This document shows positions 1 to 8,371 of a stretch of 64,000 bases of DNA, piece after piece. The DNA lies in the NCBI RefSeq assembly GCF_002338065.1, contig NZ_DDHJ01000001.1, positions 62,001-126,000 on the forward strand. Reading direction: 5' to 3'. A program made the translations under genes and the position numbers. Below the pieces are notes generated by a model that saw only the letters and a list, made by a program, of their open reading frames with translations, searched no databases and had not been told where the DNA came from. Numbering within the stretch: the stretch's first letter is position 1; every line of letters begins with the position of its first letter. The DNA is from Pseudomonas sp. UBA1879. Lineage in GTDB: Bacteria > Pseudomonadota > Gammaproteobacteria > Pseudomonadales > Pseudomonadaceae.

Positions 1-29
1 CGTCCCGATCGTTAAAACGGAATGTAGCC

Positions 30-1250
30 CTAAACCTTACGGACCGTCTCAAACGCAAACGCATTCTGCCAACGCGCAATGGCCAGACACGCCACGCAGT
101 TGCCCAGTACGTTGGTCAGCACCCGGCATTTCATCAGGCGCTCTACCCCCAGCAGCAACCCCACGCCCTCCATCGGCACGATGTGCAACAGATTGAGTGT
201 GGCGATCAACGTAAAAAATGCCGAGCCCGCCATACTGGTCGAACCCAACGACGTCACCAGCGAAATCAGCAGCAACGTCAGCAGATCCGACCCCGTAAGT
301 TCGATCCCGGAAATCTGCGCCAGGAACAGCACCGCCACGATCAAGTAGATATTCGAGCCGCTCAGGTTGAAGGTGTAACCCGTGGTCAACACCAGTCGGG
401 TGAGTTGTCGATCGCATCCCAGAGTCTGCATTTTCTCGATCAGCCCGGGCAGGGCCGCGACCGAAGAACCGGTGAAGGTGACCAGCAGCAGCTCGTCTTT
501 GACGTGTTTCACCAGCGACCAGAGCGACACGCCGGACAGATGCGCCACCGGTATCAGCACCAATACAACAAAAGCGCCACTGGCCACGTACATCACCGCG
601 ACGAACTTCAGCAAGGGCAGCGCTGACGCGGGACCGAATTTGCCGAGGGTAAATGCAATGGCGCCGAACGCGGCGAGGGGCGCGAAACGCAGAATCAGCC
701 TCAAGCCTTTGAACAGCAGCTCCACCAGCTTTTCCAGCAACACGTGCAAGCGGTCTGCCTGGCGATGCCCTTTGGCGCGCATCATCACAAACCCAAACAC
801 TAGGCCAGCCAGCATGACCTGCAAAATCGGGTTTTGAGTGAGCGCGCGAAACAGGATGGAACCGACGGCGGACCAGGAAAATCCTGATGTCGCTGCGGGA
901 ATATGCCCGAGATACAGGGAAGCGTTCGAGTTGCTCAGCGTGCCGCCCCCGCCGGGGTGAGTCAGTTCCGCGACCAGGCAACCGATGGAAAGCGACAGCA
1001 CCGCCATCCCCTGAAAATAGACCCACACCTTGCAGGTCAATCCGCGCTGCCTGACTTCCAGCCCCGCCACGCCAGAGGCAATCAGCAGAAACATCATGAA
1101 GGGCATGATCCAGCCAATTACCCTGATGAAGCCGTCACTCAACGGTTTCATCTCAATCGCCAGCTTGGGATCGAAGACGCCCAGCAGCACGCCACACAGG
1201 ATGGCCAAAAGAAGTTGCAGCGTGGCACTGCTCAAAAGCCTGGTCGGCAT
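30..1250 (-). CDS. Dicarboxylate/amino acid:cation symporter (DctA/GltP family), divergent member
   Basis: Inner-membrane secondary transporter of the DAACS family, expected to couple uptake of a C4-dicarboxylate or acidic amino acid to Na+ or H+. I chose the Met at 1250 because it begins directly before the first hydrophobic helix, giving about 406 residues, normal for the family; an upstream in-frame Met at 1352 adds a charged non-family tail. Recognisable family segments are the re-entrant loop TGSSVAALPG and TM7 GYTFNLSGSNIYL. These differ from the usual SSSxxALP and GYSFNxDGT: the Asp of the NxDGT cation motif is Ser, and the TM8 segment reads VERLMKCRVLTN rather than DRFMSEARALTN. Substrate and ion coupling may therefore differ from DctA. 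It is divergent from a LysR gene that may regulate it. Confidence 0.8.
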   Translation of the reverse strand: MPTRLLSSATLQLLLAILCGVLLGVFDPKLAIEMKPLSDGFIRVIGWIMPFMMFLLIASGVAGLEVRQRGLTCKVWVYFQGMAVLSLSIGCLVAELTHPGGGGTLSNSNASLYLGHIPAATSGFSWSAVGSILFRALTQNPILQVMLAGLVFGFVMMRAKGHRQADRLHVLLEKLVELLFKGLRLILRFAPLAAFGAIAFTLGKFGPASALPLLKFVAVMYVASGAFVVLVLIPVAHLSGVSLWSLVKHVKDELLLVTFTGSSVAALPGLIEKMQTLGCDRQLTRLVLTTGYTFNLSGSNIYLIVAVLFLAQISGIELTGSDLLTLLLISLVTSLGSTSMAGSAFFTLIATLNLLHIVPMEGVGLLLGVERLMKCRVLTNVLGNCVACLAIARWQNAFAFETVRKV

Positions 1251-1382
1251 CGGCGTTCCGAGAGGTTTGTCTTTATTGTCATGAGCGCGCCTTGTCAGCA
1301 CCTTGGCGATTGGGCACGCTTGCCGGCCACTGTCGCGTTGACCGGGCGGCAATCATAAAACCTCGTTGCGGGATAGACCACC

Positions 1383-2315
1383 ATGGAGCTTCGACATCTG
1401 CGTTATTTCGTCATGGTGGCCGAAGAGCGACATTTCACGCGCGCTGCGGCTCGGTTGAACATGCAGCAACCGCCGTTGAGTCAGCAGATTCGGGCGCTCG
1501 AAGAGGAGCTGGGTTTCGAGCTGTTCAAGCGCCATCCCAAGGGGGTGGATTTGACGGCGGGCGGGCAAGTTTTCCTACAGGAAGCGCAGGAGATTCTCGC
1601 GCGGGTCAAAGAGGGGTCGCTCAAAGCGTCGCGCGCAGCCCACGGCATCGAAGGACAACTCGGGGTAGGGTTCACCAGCTCGGCTGCGGCTCATCCGCTG
1701 ATCCCGCGGATCATTCGTGCCTACCGCGAGCGCTTTCCGGGTGTCGCCGTTGTGTTGAAAGAGGGCAGTGCTCAGCAATTGACCGAAGCGGCCATTGAGG
1801 GCAGCGTCGATGTCGGCATCTTGCGGGCGCCGGTAGGGCAGCATCAGAGCATCGAATTTCATCGCCTGCTCAACGAAGAAATGCTGCTGACCCTGCCGGT
1901 GGGGCATCGTCTGCTGGCAGGGCACGACTTGAGCAACGGAGCGCCTTGCATCTCGCTCAACGATTTGGCCGACGAGCCCTTCATTCTGGTTCGCCGTCCG
2001 GGGGCGCCAGGAATGTACGCCAATTTGATCAAGGCCTGTCAATGCGCTGGTTTTAACCCGAAAATCGCCTTCGAGGTCGAGCGGATGCTGACCAACGTCA
2101 GTCTGGTGGCCGCGGGTGCGGGGATTTCCATCGTGCCCGCGTCGATGAAAGATGTGCACAAGGAGAGTGTCGTGTACTGCCCCATCATCGACGCCCGGCC
2201 TCGGCTTCATGCGCCGATCACGTTGGTCTGCCGCACTTTCAACCAGCTGCCGCCGTTGCGGAACTTCATCGACTTGTCCCGCGAGTTGAGCGGCAGGCGA
2301 ATCACTAAACAGTGA
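1383..2315 (+). CDS. LysR family transcriptional regulator
   Basis: A 310-residue LysR-type regulator. The N-terminal winged helix-turn-helix is clear (MELRHLRYFVMVAEERHFTR, then AARLNMQQPPLSQQIRALEEELG at roughly residues 20-42), followed by the linker helix and a periplasmic-binding-protein-like effector domain from about residue 90. The N-terminus resembles the BenM/CatM subgroup, which responds to aromatic-pathway intermediates, but the effector cannot be read from sequence. It is divergent from the symporter, with a 132-bp intergenic region, the usual arrangement in which a LysR protein controls its neighbour and itself. That control is inference. Confidence 0.88.
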   Translation: MELRHLRYFVMVAEERHFTRAAARLNMQQPPLSQQIRALEEELGFELFKRHPKGVDLTAGGQVFLQEAQEILARVKEGSLKASRAAHGIEGQLGVGFTSSAAAHPLIPRIIRAYRERFPGVAVVLKEGSAQQLTEAAIEGSVDVGILRAPVGQHQSIEFHRLLNEEMLLTLPVGHRLLAGHDLSNGAPCISLNDLADEPFILVRRPGAPGMYANLIKACQCAGFNPKIAFEVERMLTNVSLVAAGAGISIVPASMKDVHKESVVYCPIIDARPRLHAPITLVCRTFNQLPPLRNFIDLSRELSGRRITKQ

Positions 2316-2388
2316 TGCCTTACGCGACTTCGGGTGGGGGATTCAGGCGGCCCCACACGGAGCGTGCAGGTTTCGAAAAACCAGGCAT

Positions 2389-2417
2389 AAAAAAACCGGC
2401 GCCTGGCCGGTTTTTTT
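2389..2417. terminator. Bidirectional intrinsic terminator between lysR gene and suhB
   Basis: AAAAAAACCGG and CCGGTTTTTTT arms flank a short loop, giving a GC stem with A-tract and T-tract on either side. It lies between two converging genes and can stop transcription on both strands. Confidence 0.85.
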
Positions 2418-2430
2418 GCAGCAATGCCGC

Positions 2431-3246
2431 TTAGCGCTTGAGCGACGTTGGCACGAACGGCGCGATCGAGGTCAGCACGGCTTTGAAGCATTTGGTGTTG
2501 CCTGCCACGATGTGGCCTTTTTCGAGGAAGTCGTGACCCCCGTTGAAGTCGCTGACCAGCCCGCCGGCTTCTTGAATGAGCAAAGCGCCCGCGGCCATGT
2601 CCCATTCGGACAGACCCGACTCCCAGAACGCGTCGAAACGACCGGCAGCCACGTAGGCCAGGTCCAGGCTCGCTGCGCCAGCACGGCGGATGCCTGCGGT
2701 CTGGCCGACCAGCGAACGGAACATGTTCAGGTAGTTTTCGAGGTTATCCAGTTGGTTCTCGCGGAACGGGAAACCGGTGCCAAGCAGGGCACCGTCCAGG
2801 CTCTTGCGAGGGCTGACGCGCAAACGACGGCCGTTCAGCTGAGCGCCGCGACCACGGCTGGCGGTGAATTCTTCCTGACGAACCGGGTCCAGAACCACGG
2901 CATGTTCCAGACGGCCACGGTATTTGCAGGCGATGCTGACCGCGAAATGCGGCACGCCGCGGACGAAGTTAGTGGTCCCGTCCAGCGGGTCGATGACCCA
3001 CAGGTAATCCGCGCCCTCGCCGCTGCCTTCTTTAAGGCCGGTCTCTTCCCCAAGGATGCCGTGAGTCGGGTAGGCCTTGAGCAGCGCGTCAATGATGGTT
3101 TTTTCAGCAGCGCGATCGATTTCGGTTACGTAGTCTTTCGCGTCTTTTTCGTCGACCTTGATGGTGTCCAGGCGCTCGATGGAGCGGAAAATCAATTCGC
3201 TGGCGCTGCGGGCGGCGCGCAGCGCGATATTCAGCATGGGCTGCAT
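2431..3246 (-). CDS. suhB: Inositol-1-monophosphatase family protein SuhB
   Basis: A 271-residue Mg2+-dependent phosphatase of the IMPase family. Metal-site motifs are intact: GEE around Glu67, DPLDGTTNF with Asp86 and Asp89, and the C-terminal EWDMAAGALL segment. I chose the Met at 3246, four residues into the longest reading frame, because the family begins MQPMLNIALRAAR. In E. coli SuhB also binds RNA polymerase/NusA in rRNA antitermination, and in Pseudomonas aeruginosa suhB affects virulence gene control; these are known of orthologues, not shown here. It is transcribed divergently from trmJ, a conserved arrangement at the isc locus. Confidence 0.95.
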   Translation of the reverse strand: MQPMLNIALRAARSASELIFRSIERLDTIKVDEKDAKDYVTEIDRAAEKTIIDALLKAYPTHGILGEETGLKEGSGEGADYLWVIDPLDGTTNFVRGVPHFAVSIACKYRGRLEHAVVLDPVRQEEFTASRGRGAQLNGRRLRVSPRKSLDGALLGTGFPFRENQLDNLENYLNMFRSLVGQTAGIRRAGAASLDLAYVAAGRFDAFWESGLSEWDMAAGALLIQEAGGLVSDFNGGHDFLEKGHIVAGNTKCFKAVLTSIAPFVPTSLKR

Positions 3247-3483
3247 GGATGTAATCACCTAGGTCGTTAAAGAGAGCCGGGCATTCTAGGGGGTCTTGGC
3301 GCCGATTTCCAGCGCGAACACTCGCTTTACCCTGCGTCCGGTCGTCTCATGAACGATGGATGCGCGCTGGTCCGCACCGGTTTTAGGGTGTATGTAGAAG
3401 CTTTGGCGCAAGGGTTCATAGCCTTGAGCCGGGCGCTTCTGTAAGATTCGTCCCCCTTTCCAGCCGCTAGCGAGACTGCCCCA

Positions 3484-4257
3484 GTGCTGCAAAACATTCG
3501 TGTCGTTCTGGTCGGAACCAGTCATCCGGGGAATATCGGTGGCGCGGCGCGTGCCATGAAGAACATGGGGCTTTCGCGTCTGGTGCTGGTCGATCCTGCG
3601 CAGTTTCCTCATCACGAAGCCGACGCCCGCGCTTCGGGGGCCAGCGACATCCTGGAAAGCGCCCAGGTCGTCGCGACCCTGGAGGATGCACTGGTCGGCT
3701 GCAATCTGGTGATGGGCACCAGCGCGCGGGATCGTCGCATCCCCTGGCCATTGCTGGATCCGCGCGAAGCGGGCGTGAAGGCCGTTGATCATGCGGCTCA
3801 GGGGGAAGAAATCGCGTTGGTGTTCGGCCGTGAATATGCCGGCCTCACCAATGAAGAGTTGCAACGCTGTCATTACCACGTGCACATCCCCTCCGACCCC
3901 GAATTCAGCTCGCTCAATCTGGCTGCAGCGGTTCAGGTGCTGGCCTACGAAGCGCGCATGGCGTGGCTGGCAGCGGACGGTCAGGCGAGCAAGATCGAAA
4001 AGGTCGAAGTCACGTCCGTGCGCAGCAGCGAGCTGGCGACCATGGATGAGATGGAGAAATTCTATGAGCACCTGCAGGCGACGCTGGTGAATATTGGCTT
4101 TCTCGATCCGGAGAAGCCGCGTCATTTGATGGCACGGCTGCGTCGGCTTTACGGCCGTTCCGCCGTCAGCCGCTCTGAAATGAACATTTTGCGTGGCATC
4201 CTCACCGAAACCCAGAAAACGGCCAACGGTGAGCCCTATAAGCGGAAGGATCAGTGA
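3484..4257 (+). CDS. trmJ: tRNA (cytidine/uridine-2'-O-)-methyltransferase TrmJ
   Basis: A 257-residue SPOUT-class methyltransferase that 2'-O-methylates nucleotide 32 of tRNA. Family motifs are visible in order: the N-terminal NIGGAARAMKNMG segment, LVFGREYAGLTNEELQRC, and SLNLAAAVQVLAYE, which form the knotted S-adenosylmethionine site; the C-terminal about 80 residues are the TrmJ-specific extension. The start is GTG at 3484 (Val/Met-Leu-Gln-Asn-Ile). Its stop codon overlaps the cysE start by one base (TGATG), so the two are translationally coupled. Confidence 0.93.
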   Translation: MLQNIRVVLVGTSHPGNIGGAARAMKNMGLSRLVLVDPAQFPHHEADARASGASDILESAQVVATLEDALVGCNLVMGTSARDRRIPWPLLDPREAGVKAVDHAAQGEEIALVFGREYAGLTNEELQRCHYHVHIPSDPEFSSLNLAAAVQVLAYEARMAWLAADGQASKIEKVEVTSVRSSELATMDEMEKFYEHLQATLVNIGFLDPEKPRHLMARLRRLYGRSAVSRSEMNILRGILTETQKTANGEPYKRKDQ

Positions 4258-5045
4258 TGTTCGAGCGTTTGCGAGAAGACATTCAAAGCGTGTTTCACCG
4301 TGACCCTGCAGCCCGTAACGCGTTCGAAGTCCTGACCTGCTACCCCGGGATGCACGCGATCTGGCTGCACCGGTTGTCCGGCTGGCTGTGGAGCAGGGAT
4401 TTGGAATGGCCTGCACGGATGGTCTCGAACTTCGGTCGCTGGTTGACCGGGATCGAAATACACCCCGGGGCCAAAGTCGGACGGCGCTTCTTCATCGACC
4501 ATGGCATGGGCATCGTCATTGGCGAGACTGCGGAAATCGGCGATGACGTGACGCTCTATCAAGGCGTGACGCTGGGCGGTACCAGTTGGAACAAAGGCAA
4601 ACGCCACCCGACGCTAGAATCTGGCGTGGTGGTGGGAGCAGGCGCCAAAGTGCTGGGGCCGTTCACGGTCGGCGCGGGCGCCAAGGTGGGTTCCAACGCC
4701 GTGGTCACCAAGCCGGTTCCGGCGGGGGCGACGGTGGTGGGGATTCCGGGGCGCATCATCGTCAAGGCTGACGAAGACGAGACCCACGCCAAGCGCAAGG
4801 CCATGGCCGAAAAGATCGGCTTCGACGCCTACGGGGTCGGCGAAGACATGCCTGACCCTGTCGCCAAAGCCATCGGGCAACTGCTGGACCATTTGCAAGC
4901 GGTCGATTTGCGTATGGAAGACATGGGCAAGGCGCTCAAGAGCCTCGGCTGTGAATACCGCGAGCAAGCGCTCCCGGAGCTGCGCAAGGACGTGTTCGAT
5001 TGCATCGAAGAGCGCAACGAGACAAAGGTCGGCCAAGGCATATGA
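4257..5045 (+). CDS. cysE: Serine O-acetyltransferase CysE
   Basis: A 262-residue left-handed beta-helix acetyltransferase that makes O-acetylserine from serine and acetyl-CoA, the committed step to cysteine. The N-terminal helical region (about 1-70) is followed by hexapeptide repeats containing HGMGIVIGETAEIGDDVTLY and GVTLGGTSW, which carry the catalytic histidine and CoA-binding loop. The start is the ATG at 4257, overlapping the trmJ stop; a GTG one codon upstream is possible. The C-terminal tail of about 70 residues beyond the helix is longer than in minimal CysE proteins. Its place just before iscR suggests cysteine supply for IscS, as in Azotobacter. Confidence 0.93.
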   Translation: MFERLREDIQSVFHRDPAARNAFEVLTCYPGMHAIWLHRLSGWLWSRDLEWPARMVSNFGRWLTGIEIHPGAKVGRRFFIDHGMGIVIGETAEIGDDVTLYQGVTLGGTSWNKGKRHPTLESGVVVGAGAKVLGPFTVGAGAKVGSNAVVTKPVPAGATVVGIPGRIIVKADEDETHAKRKAMAEKIGFDAYGVGEDMPDPVAKAIGQLLDHLQAVDLRMEDMGKALKSLGCEYREQALPELRKDVFDCIEERNETKVGQGI

Positions 5046-5150
5046 CGCAAACGGTTTGAACAGGGTCGTTGCAACATGCCATTTGGCCGCCGTTCTTGCT
5101 ATTATGCCGCCCGCTCATCAGGGGTAATCCCGACTGCTTTGCTAGGTCTT

Positions 5151-5183
5151 ATAGTTGACTTAAATACTCGGAAATAGCATACT
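5151..5183 (+). promoter_or_regulatory. iscR promoter with overlapping type 1 IscR-binding site
   Basis: TTGACT at 5155-5160 and CATACT at 5178-5183 form a -35/-10 pair with 17-bp spacing, 33 bp before the iscR start codon. The stretch 5151-5175 (ATAGTTGACTTAAATACTCG and five more bases) matches the E. coli type 1 IscR consensus ATASYYGACTRWWWYAGTCRRSTAT at most positions and covers the -35. This fits autorepression by [2Fe-2S]-IscR. The match is read by eye. Confidence 0.75.
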
Positions 5184-5215
5184 CGCTCTCATTCCGAACC
5201 TCCGCGGTACACGTC

Positions 5216-5707
5216 ATGCGACTGACTACAAAGGGCCGATACGCCGTCACTGCCATGCTCGATCTGGCGTTGCACGCGCAGCATGGGCCAGTGTCTCTGG
5301 CCGATATCTCCGAGCGGCAAGGGATTTCCCTTTCCTACCTCGAGCAACTGTTCGCCAAGCTGCGCCGCGGCAATCTGGTGTCGAGCGTGCGTGGGCCCGG
5401 TGGCGGCTACCAGCTGTCACGCAACATGCAGGGCATCCAGGTGGCGCAGGTGATCGACGCGGTCAACGAATCGGTCGACGCGACGCGCTGCCAGGGGCTC
5501 GGTGATTGCCACGCTGGCGATACCTGTCTGACCCACCATCTGTGGTGCGACCTCAGCCAGCAGATTCACGAATTTCTAAGCGGTATCAGCCTGGCTGACC
5601 TCGTCACTCGCCGTGAAGTGCAGGAAGTCGCCCAACGCCAGGATCTTCGTCGTTGCAATACCAAGACGCAGTTTCTGGACAAGATTGAAACATCCGCCGT
5701 TGAGTGA
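5216..5707 (+). CDS. iscR: Fe-S cluster assembly transcriptional regulator IscR
   Basis: A 163-residue Rrf2-family regulator. It has an N-terminal winged helix (MRLTTKGRYAVTAMLDLALH) and the [2Fe-2S] ligands Cys92, Cys98, Cys104 and His107 in RCQGLGDCHAGDTCLTHH, spaced as in E. coli IscR. As holo-protein it represses isc when clusters are sufficient; the apo form regulates other promoters (known of the family). It is the first gene of the isc operon and has an IscR-like site in its own promoter. Confidence 0.96.
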   Translation: MRLTTKGRYAVTAMLDLALHAQHGPVSLADISERQGISLSYLEQLFAKLRRGNLVSSVRGPGGGYQLSRNMQGIQVAQVIDAVNESVDATRCQGLGDCHAGDTCLTHHLWCDLSQQIHEFLSGISLADLVTRREVQEVAQRQDLRRCNTKTQFLDKIETSAVE

Positions 5708-5751
5708 ACGCAGATGAACGCGCGGCGCGCCTGCCTGATAGGAGATATTCA

Positions 5752-6966
5752 ATGAGATTGCCGATTTACCTCGATTATTCCGCGACGACTCCGGTCGACC
5801 CGCGTGTTGCGCAGAAAATGAGCGATTGCTTGCTGGTGGATGGCAACTTCGGTAACCCGGCTTCGCGCTCTCACGTCTTTGGCTGGAAAGCTGAAGAGGC
5901 GGTCGAGAATGCACGTCGTCAGGTCGCTGATCTGGTTCACGCTGACCCTCGCGAAATCGTCTGGACCTCCGGTGCGACCGAGTCAGACAACCTGGCGATC
6001 AAGGGCGCGGCGCATTTCTATGCGACCAAGGGCAAGCACCTGATTACCAGCAAGATCGAACACAAGGCTGTCCTCGACACCATGCGCCAACTGGAGCGCG
6101 AGGGTTTCGAAGTCACTTACCTGGATCCAACCGAAGACGGTCTGATCACGCCTTCCATGATCGAAGCGGTGTTGCGCGATGACACCATTCTGGTCTCGAT
6201 CATGCACGTCAATAACGAAATCGGCACCGTCAACGACATCGCTGCGATTGGCGAACTGACCCGTTCGCGCGGCGTGCTGTTCCATGTCGACGCCGCTCAG
6301 TCCACGGGCAAAGTCGAGATCGACCTGTCCAAGCTGAAAGTCGACATGATGTCCTTCTCGGCGCACAAGACCTACGGCCCTAAAGGCATCGGCGCGCTGT
6401 ACGTCAGCCGCAAACCCCGCGTCCGTATCGAAGCGACCATGCACGGCGGCGGGCACGAGCGCGGCATGCGTTCTGGCACCTTGGCCACTCACCAGATTGT
6501 CGGCATGGGCGAAGCGTTCCGTATCGCCAAGGAAGAGATGACCGCTGAGAACGTTCGCCTCAAGGCGCTCAGCGATCGCTTCTACAAGCAGGTCGAACAT
6601 CTCGAAGAGCTGTACGTCAACGGCAGCCTGACGGCGCGTGTACCGCACAACCTGAACCTGAGCTTCAACTACGTCGAAGGCGAGTCGCTGATCATGGCAC
6701 TCAAGGATCTGGCCGTATCGTCCGGTTCTGCCTGCACCTCGGCGTCGCTTGAGCCTTCCTACGTGCTGCGCGCGCTGGGCCGCAACGACGAATTGGCACA
6801 CAGTTCGATCCGTTTCACCTTCGGCCGCTTCACCACCGAAGAAGAGATCGACTGGGCCGCGCAGAAAGTCTGCGAAGCCGTCACCAAGCTGCGCGCTCTG
6901 TCGCCACTGTGGGACATGTTCAAAGACGGCGTCGACATCTCGAAAATCGAGTGGGCCGCACACTAA
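5752..6966 (+). CDS. iscS: Cysteine desulfurase IscS
   Basis: A 404-residue PLP-dependent enzyme that converts cysteine to alanine and passes persulfide sulfur to IscU and other acceptors. The PLP lysine is Lys206 (FSAHKTYGPKG) and the persulfide cysteine is Cys328 (SSGSACTSASLEP) in the flexible loop. The start is the ATG at 5752 with GGAGA about 10 bases upstream; a longer in-frame extension upstream is not family sequence. It follows iscR by 44 bp in the same operon. Confidence 0.97.
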   Translation: MRLPIYLDYSATTPVDPRVAQKMSDCLLVDGNFGNPASRSHVFGWKAEEAVENARRQVADLVHADPREIVWTSGATESDNLAIKGAAHFYATKGKHLITSKIEHKAVLDTMRQLEREGFEVTYLDPTEDGLITPSMIEAVLRDDTILVSIMHVNNEIGTVNDIAAIGELTRSRGVLFHVDAAQSTGKVEIDLSKLKVDMMSFSAHKTYGPKGIGALYVSRKPRVRIEATMHGGGHERGMRSGTLATHQIVGMGEAFRIAKEEMTAENVRLKALSDRFYKQVEHLEELYVNGSLTARVPHNLNLSFNYVEGESLIMALKDLAVSSGSACTSASLEPSYVLRALGRNDELAHSSIRFTFGRFTTEEEIDWAAQKVCEAVTKLRALSPLWDMFKDGVDISKIEWAAH

Positions 6967-7052
6967 TTCAAAGTCGCCACATGAATGCGGCGCTTTGAAA
7001 ACATTTTTGAAGCGTCGCGAGAGCGACAGACGTATCTGATGAGGAACGAATC

Positions 7053-7439
7053 ATGGCTTACAGCGAAAAGGTCATCGACCACTACGAGAACCCGCGCAAC
7101 GTCGGCAAGATGAACGCGGAAGATCCTGATGTGGGTACCGGCATGGTCGGCGCTCCAGCGTGCGGTGACGTCATGCGTCTGCAAATCAAGGTCAACGAGC
7201 AGGGCATCATCGAAGACGCCAAGTTCAAGACTTACGGCTGCGGTTCGGCCATCGCTTCCAGCTCCCTTGCAACCGAGTGGATGAAGGGCAAAACACTGGC
7301 AGAAGCGGAGACCATCAAGAACACTCAGCTGGCTGAAGAATTGGCGCTCCCGCCGGTGAAGATTCACTGCTCGGTACTCGCTGAAGATGCCATCAAGGCC
7401 GCTGTTCAGGATTACAAGCAGAAGAAAGGCCTGCTCTGA
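7053..7439 (+). CDS. iscU: Iron-sulfur cluster scaffold protein IscU
   Basis: A 128-residue scaffold on which nascent [2Fe-2S] clusters form. The three ligand cysteines are at the canonical positions, Cys37 (GAPACGDV), Cys63 (YGCGSA) and Cys106 (KIHCSVLA), with Asp39 present. The LPPVK motif at 99-103, recognised by the chaperone HscA, is intact. The 86-bp gap after iscS is the largest within the early operon and could hold an RNA processing site, but I see no clear structure. Confidence 0.97.
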   Translation: MAYSEKVIDHYENPRNVGKMNAEDPDVGTGMVGAPACGDVMRLQIKVNEQGIIEDAKFKTYGCGSAIASSSLATEWMKGKTLAEAETIKNTQLAEELALPPVKIHCSVLAEDAIKAAVQDYKQKKGLL

Positions 7440-7474
7440 GCAGTCACCATCCCGCTTGCAAGTAAGGAGTCACG

Positions 7475-7798
7475 ATGGCTATCAGCATGACCGAAGCGGC
7501 CGCCAATCACGTACGTCGTTCCCTCGATGGGCGCGGCAAGGGTGATGGCATTCGTCTGGGCGTCCGCACCACAGGCTGTTCCGGCCTTGCGTACGTACTT
7601 GAGTTCGTCGACGAACCGGAAAGCGAAGACACCGTTTTCGAGCACCACGGCGTCAAGGTGATCATTGATCCCAAGAGCCTGGTTTATCTCGACGGGACTG
7701 AGCTCGATTTCGTCAAGGAGGGGTTGAACGAAGGTTTCAAGTTCAACAATCCCAACTCGCGCGGTGAATGTGGCTGCGGCGAAAGCTTCAACGTCTGA
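7475..7798 (+). CDS. iscA: Iron-sulfur cluster assembly protein IscA
   Basis: A 107-residue A-type carrier. The three conserved cysteines Cys35 (TTGCSG), Cys99 and Cys101 (GECGCGESF) are all present. It accepts clusters from IscU or helps mature [4Fe-4S] proteins. AAGGAG lies just before the start. It is third of the isc structural genes, in the usual order. Confidence 0.96.
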   Translation: MAISMTEAAANHVRRSLDGRGKGDGIRLGVRTTGCSGLAYVLEFVDEPESEDTVFEHHGVKVIIDPKSLVYLDGTELDFVKEGLNEGFKFNNPNSRGECGCGESFNV

Positions 7799-7806
7799 GG
7801 CTTATC

Positions 7807-8325
7807 GTGGGTACTCCTTGTCATTTCGCTTTATTCGATCTGCAGCCGGGTTTTCGCCTGGATCTCGACGCGTTGGCCACGCGCTATCGTGAGCTTGCCC
7901 GTAGCGTGCACCCCGACCGCTTCGCCGACGCCTCCGAGGCAGAGCAGCGTGTTGCGCTGGAGCGCTCGGCGAGTTTGAACGACGCCTATCAGACGCTGAA
8001 AAGCGCGCCGAAACGGGCGCGTTATCTGTTGGCGCTCAAAGGCGAAGTGCCGCTGGAAGTCACCGTGCACGACCCTGAGTTCCTGATGCAGCAGATGCAA
8101 TGGCGCGAAGAGCTCGAAGACTTGCAAGAAGAAGCGGATCTGACTGGCGTGGCGACGTTCAAGCGTCGGCTCAAAGTGGCGCAGGAAGAACTGAACGAAA
8201 GCTTCGCGGCCTGTTGGGACGACGCTGCGCAGCGCGAACAGGCCGAGCGCCTGATGCGCCGCATGCAATTCCTCGACAAGCTCTCCTACGAAGTGCGCCA
8301 GCTGGAAGAGCGCCTCGACGATTAA
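7807..8325 (+). CDS. hscB: Fe-S protein assembly co-chaperone HscB
   Basis: A J-domain co-chaperone of about 172 residues that delivers IscU to HscA and stimulates its ATPase. The HPD motif is at residues 35-37 (SVHPDRFA). The C-terminal three-helix bundle that binds IscU follows from about residue 85. I place the start at the GTG at 7807 (VGTPCHFALF), 8 bp after the iscA stop; the ATG-initiated frame from 7768 would overlap iscA and add non-family residues. Confidence 0.93.
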   Translation: MGTPCHFALFDLQPGFRLDLDALATRYRELARSVHPDRFADASEAEQRVALERSASLNDAYQTLKSAPKRARYLLALKGEVPLEVTVHDPEFLMQQMQWREELEDLQEEADLTGVATFKRRLKVAQEELNESFAACWDDAAQREQAERLMRRMQFLDKLSYEVRQLEERLDD

Positions 8326-8371
8326 CCCCGCGCCGCCTTTTGGGCGGCGCGCCAGTGATATCAGAAAAGTA

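Noticed and set aside
3247..3483. Small gene in the suhB-trmJ gap
   Set aside because: The only frames are antisense extensions of trmJ shadows; no start with a ribosome-binding site. I see nothing firm here beyond the promoters that must exist for both genes.
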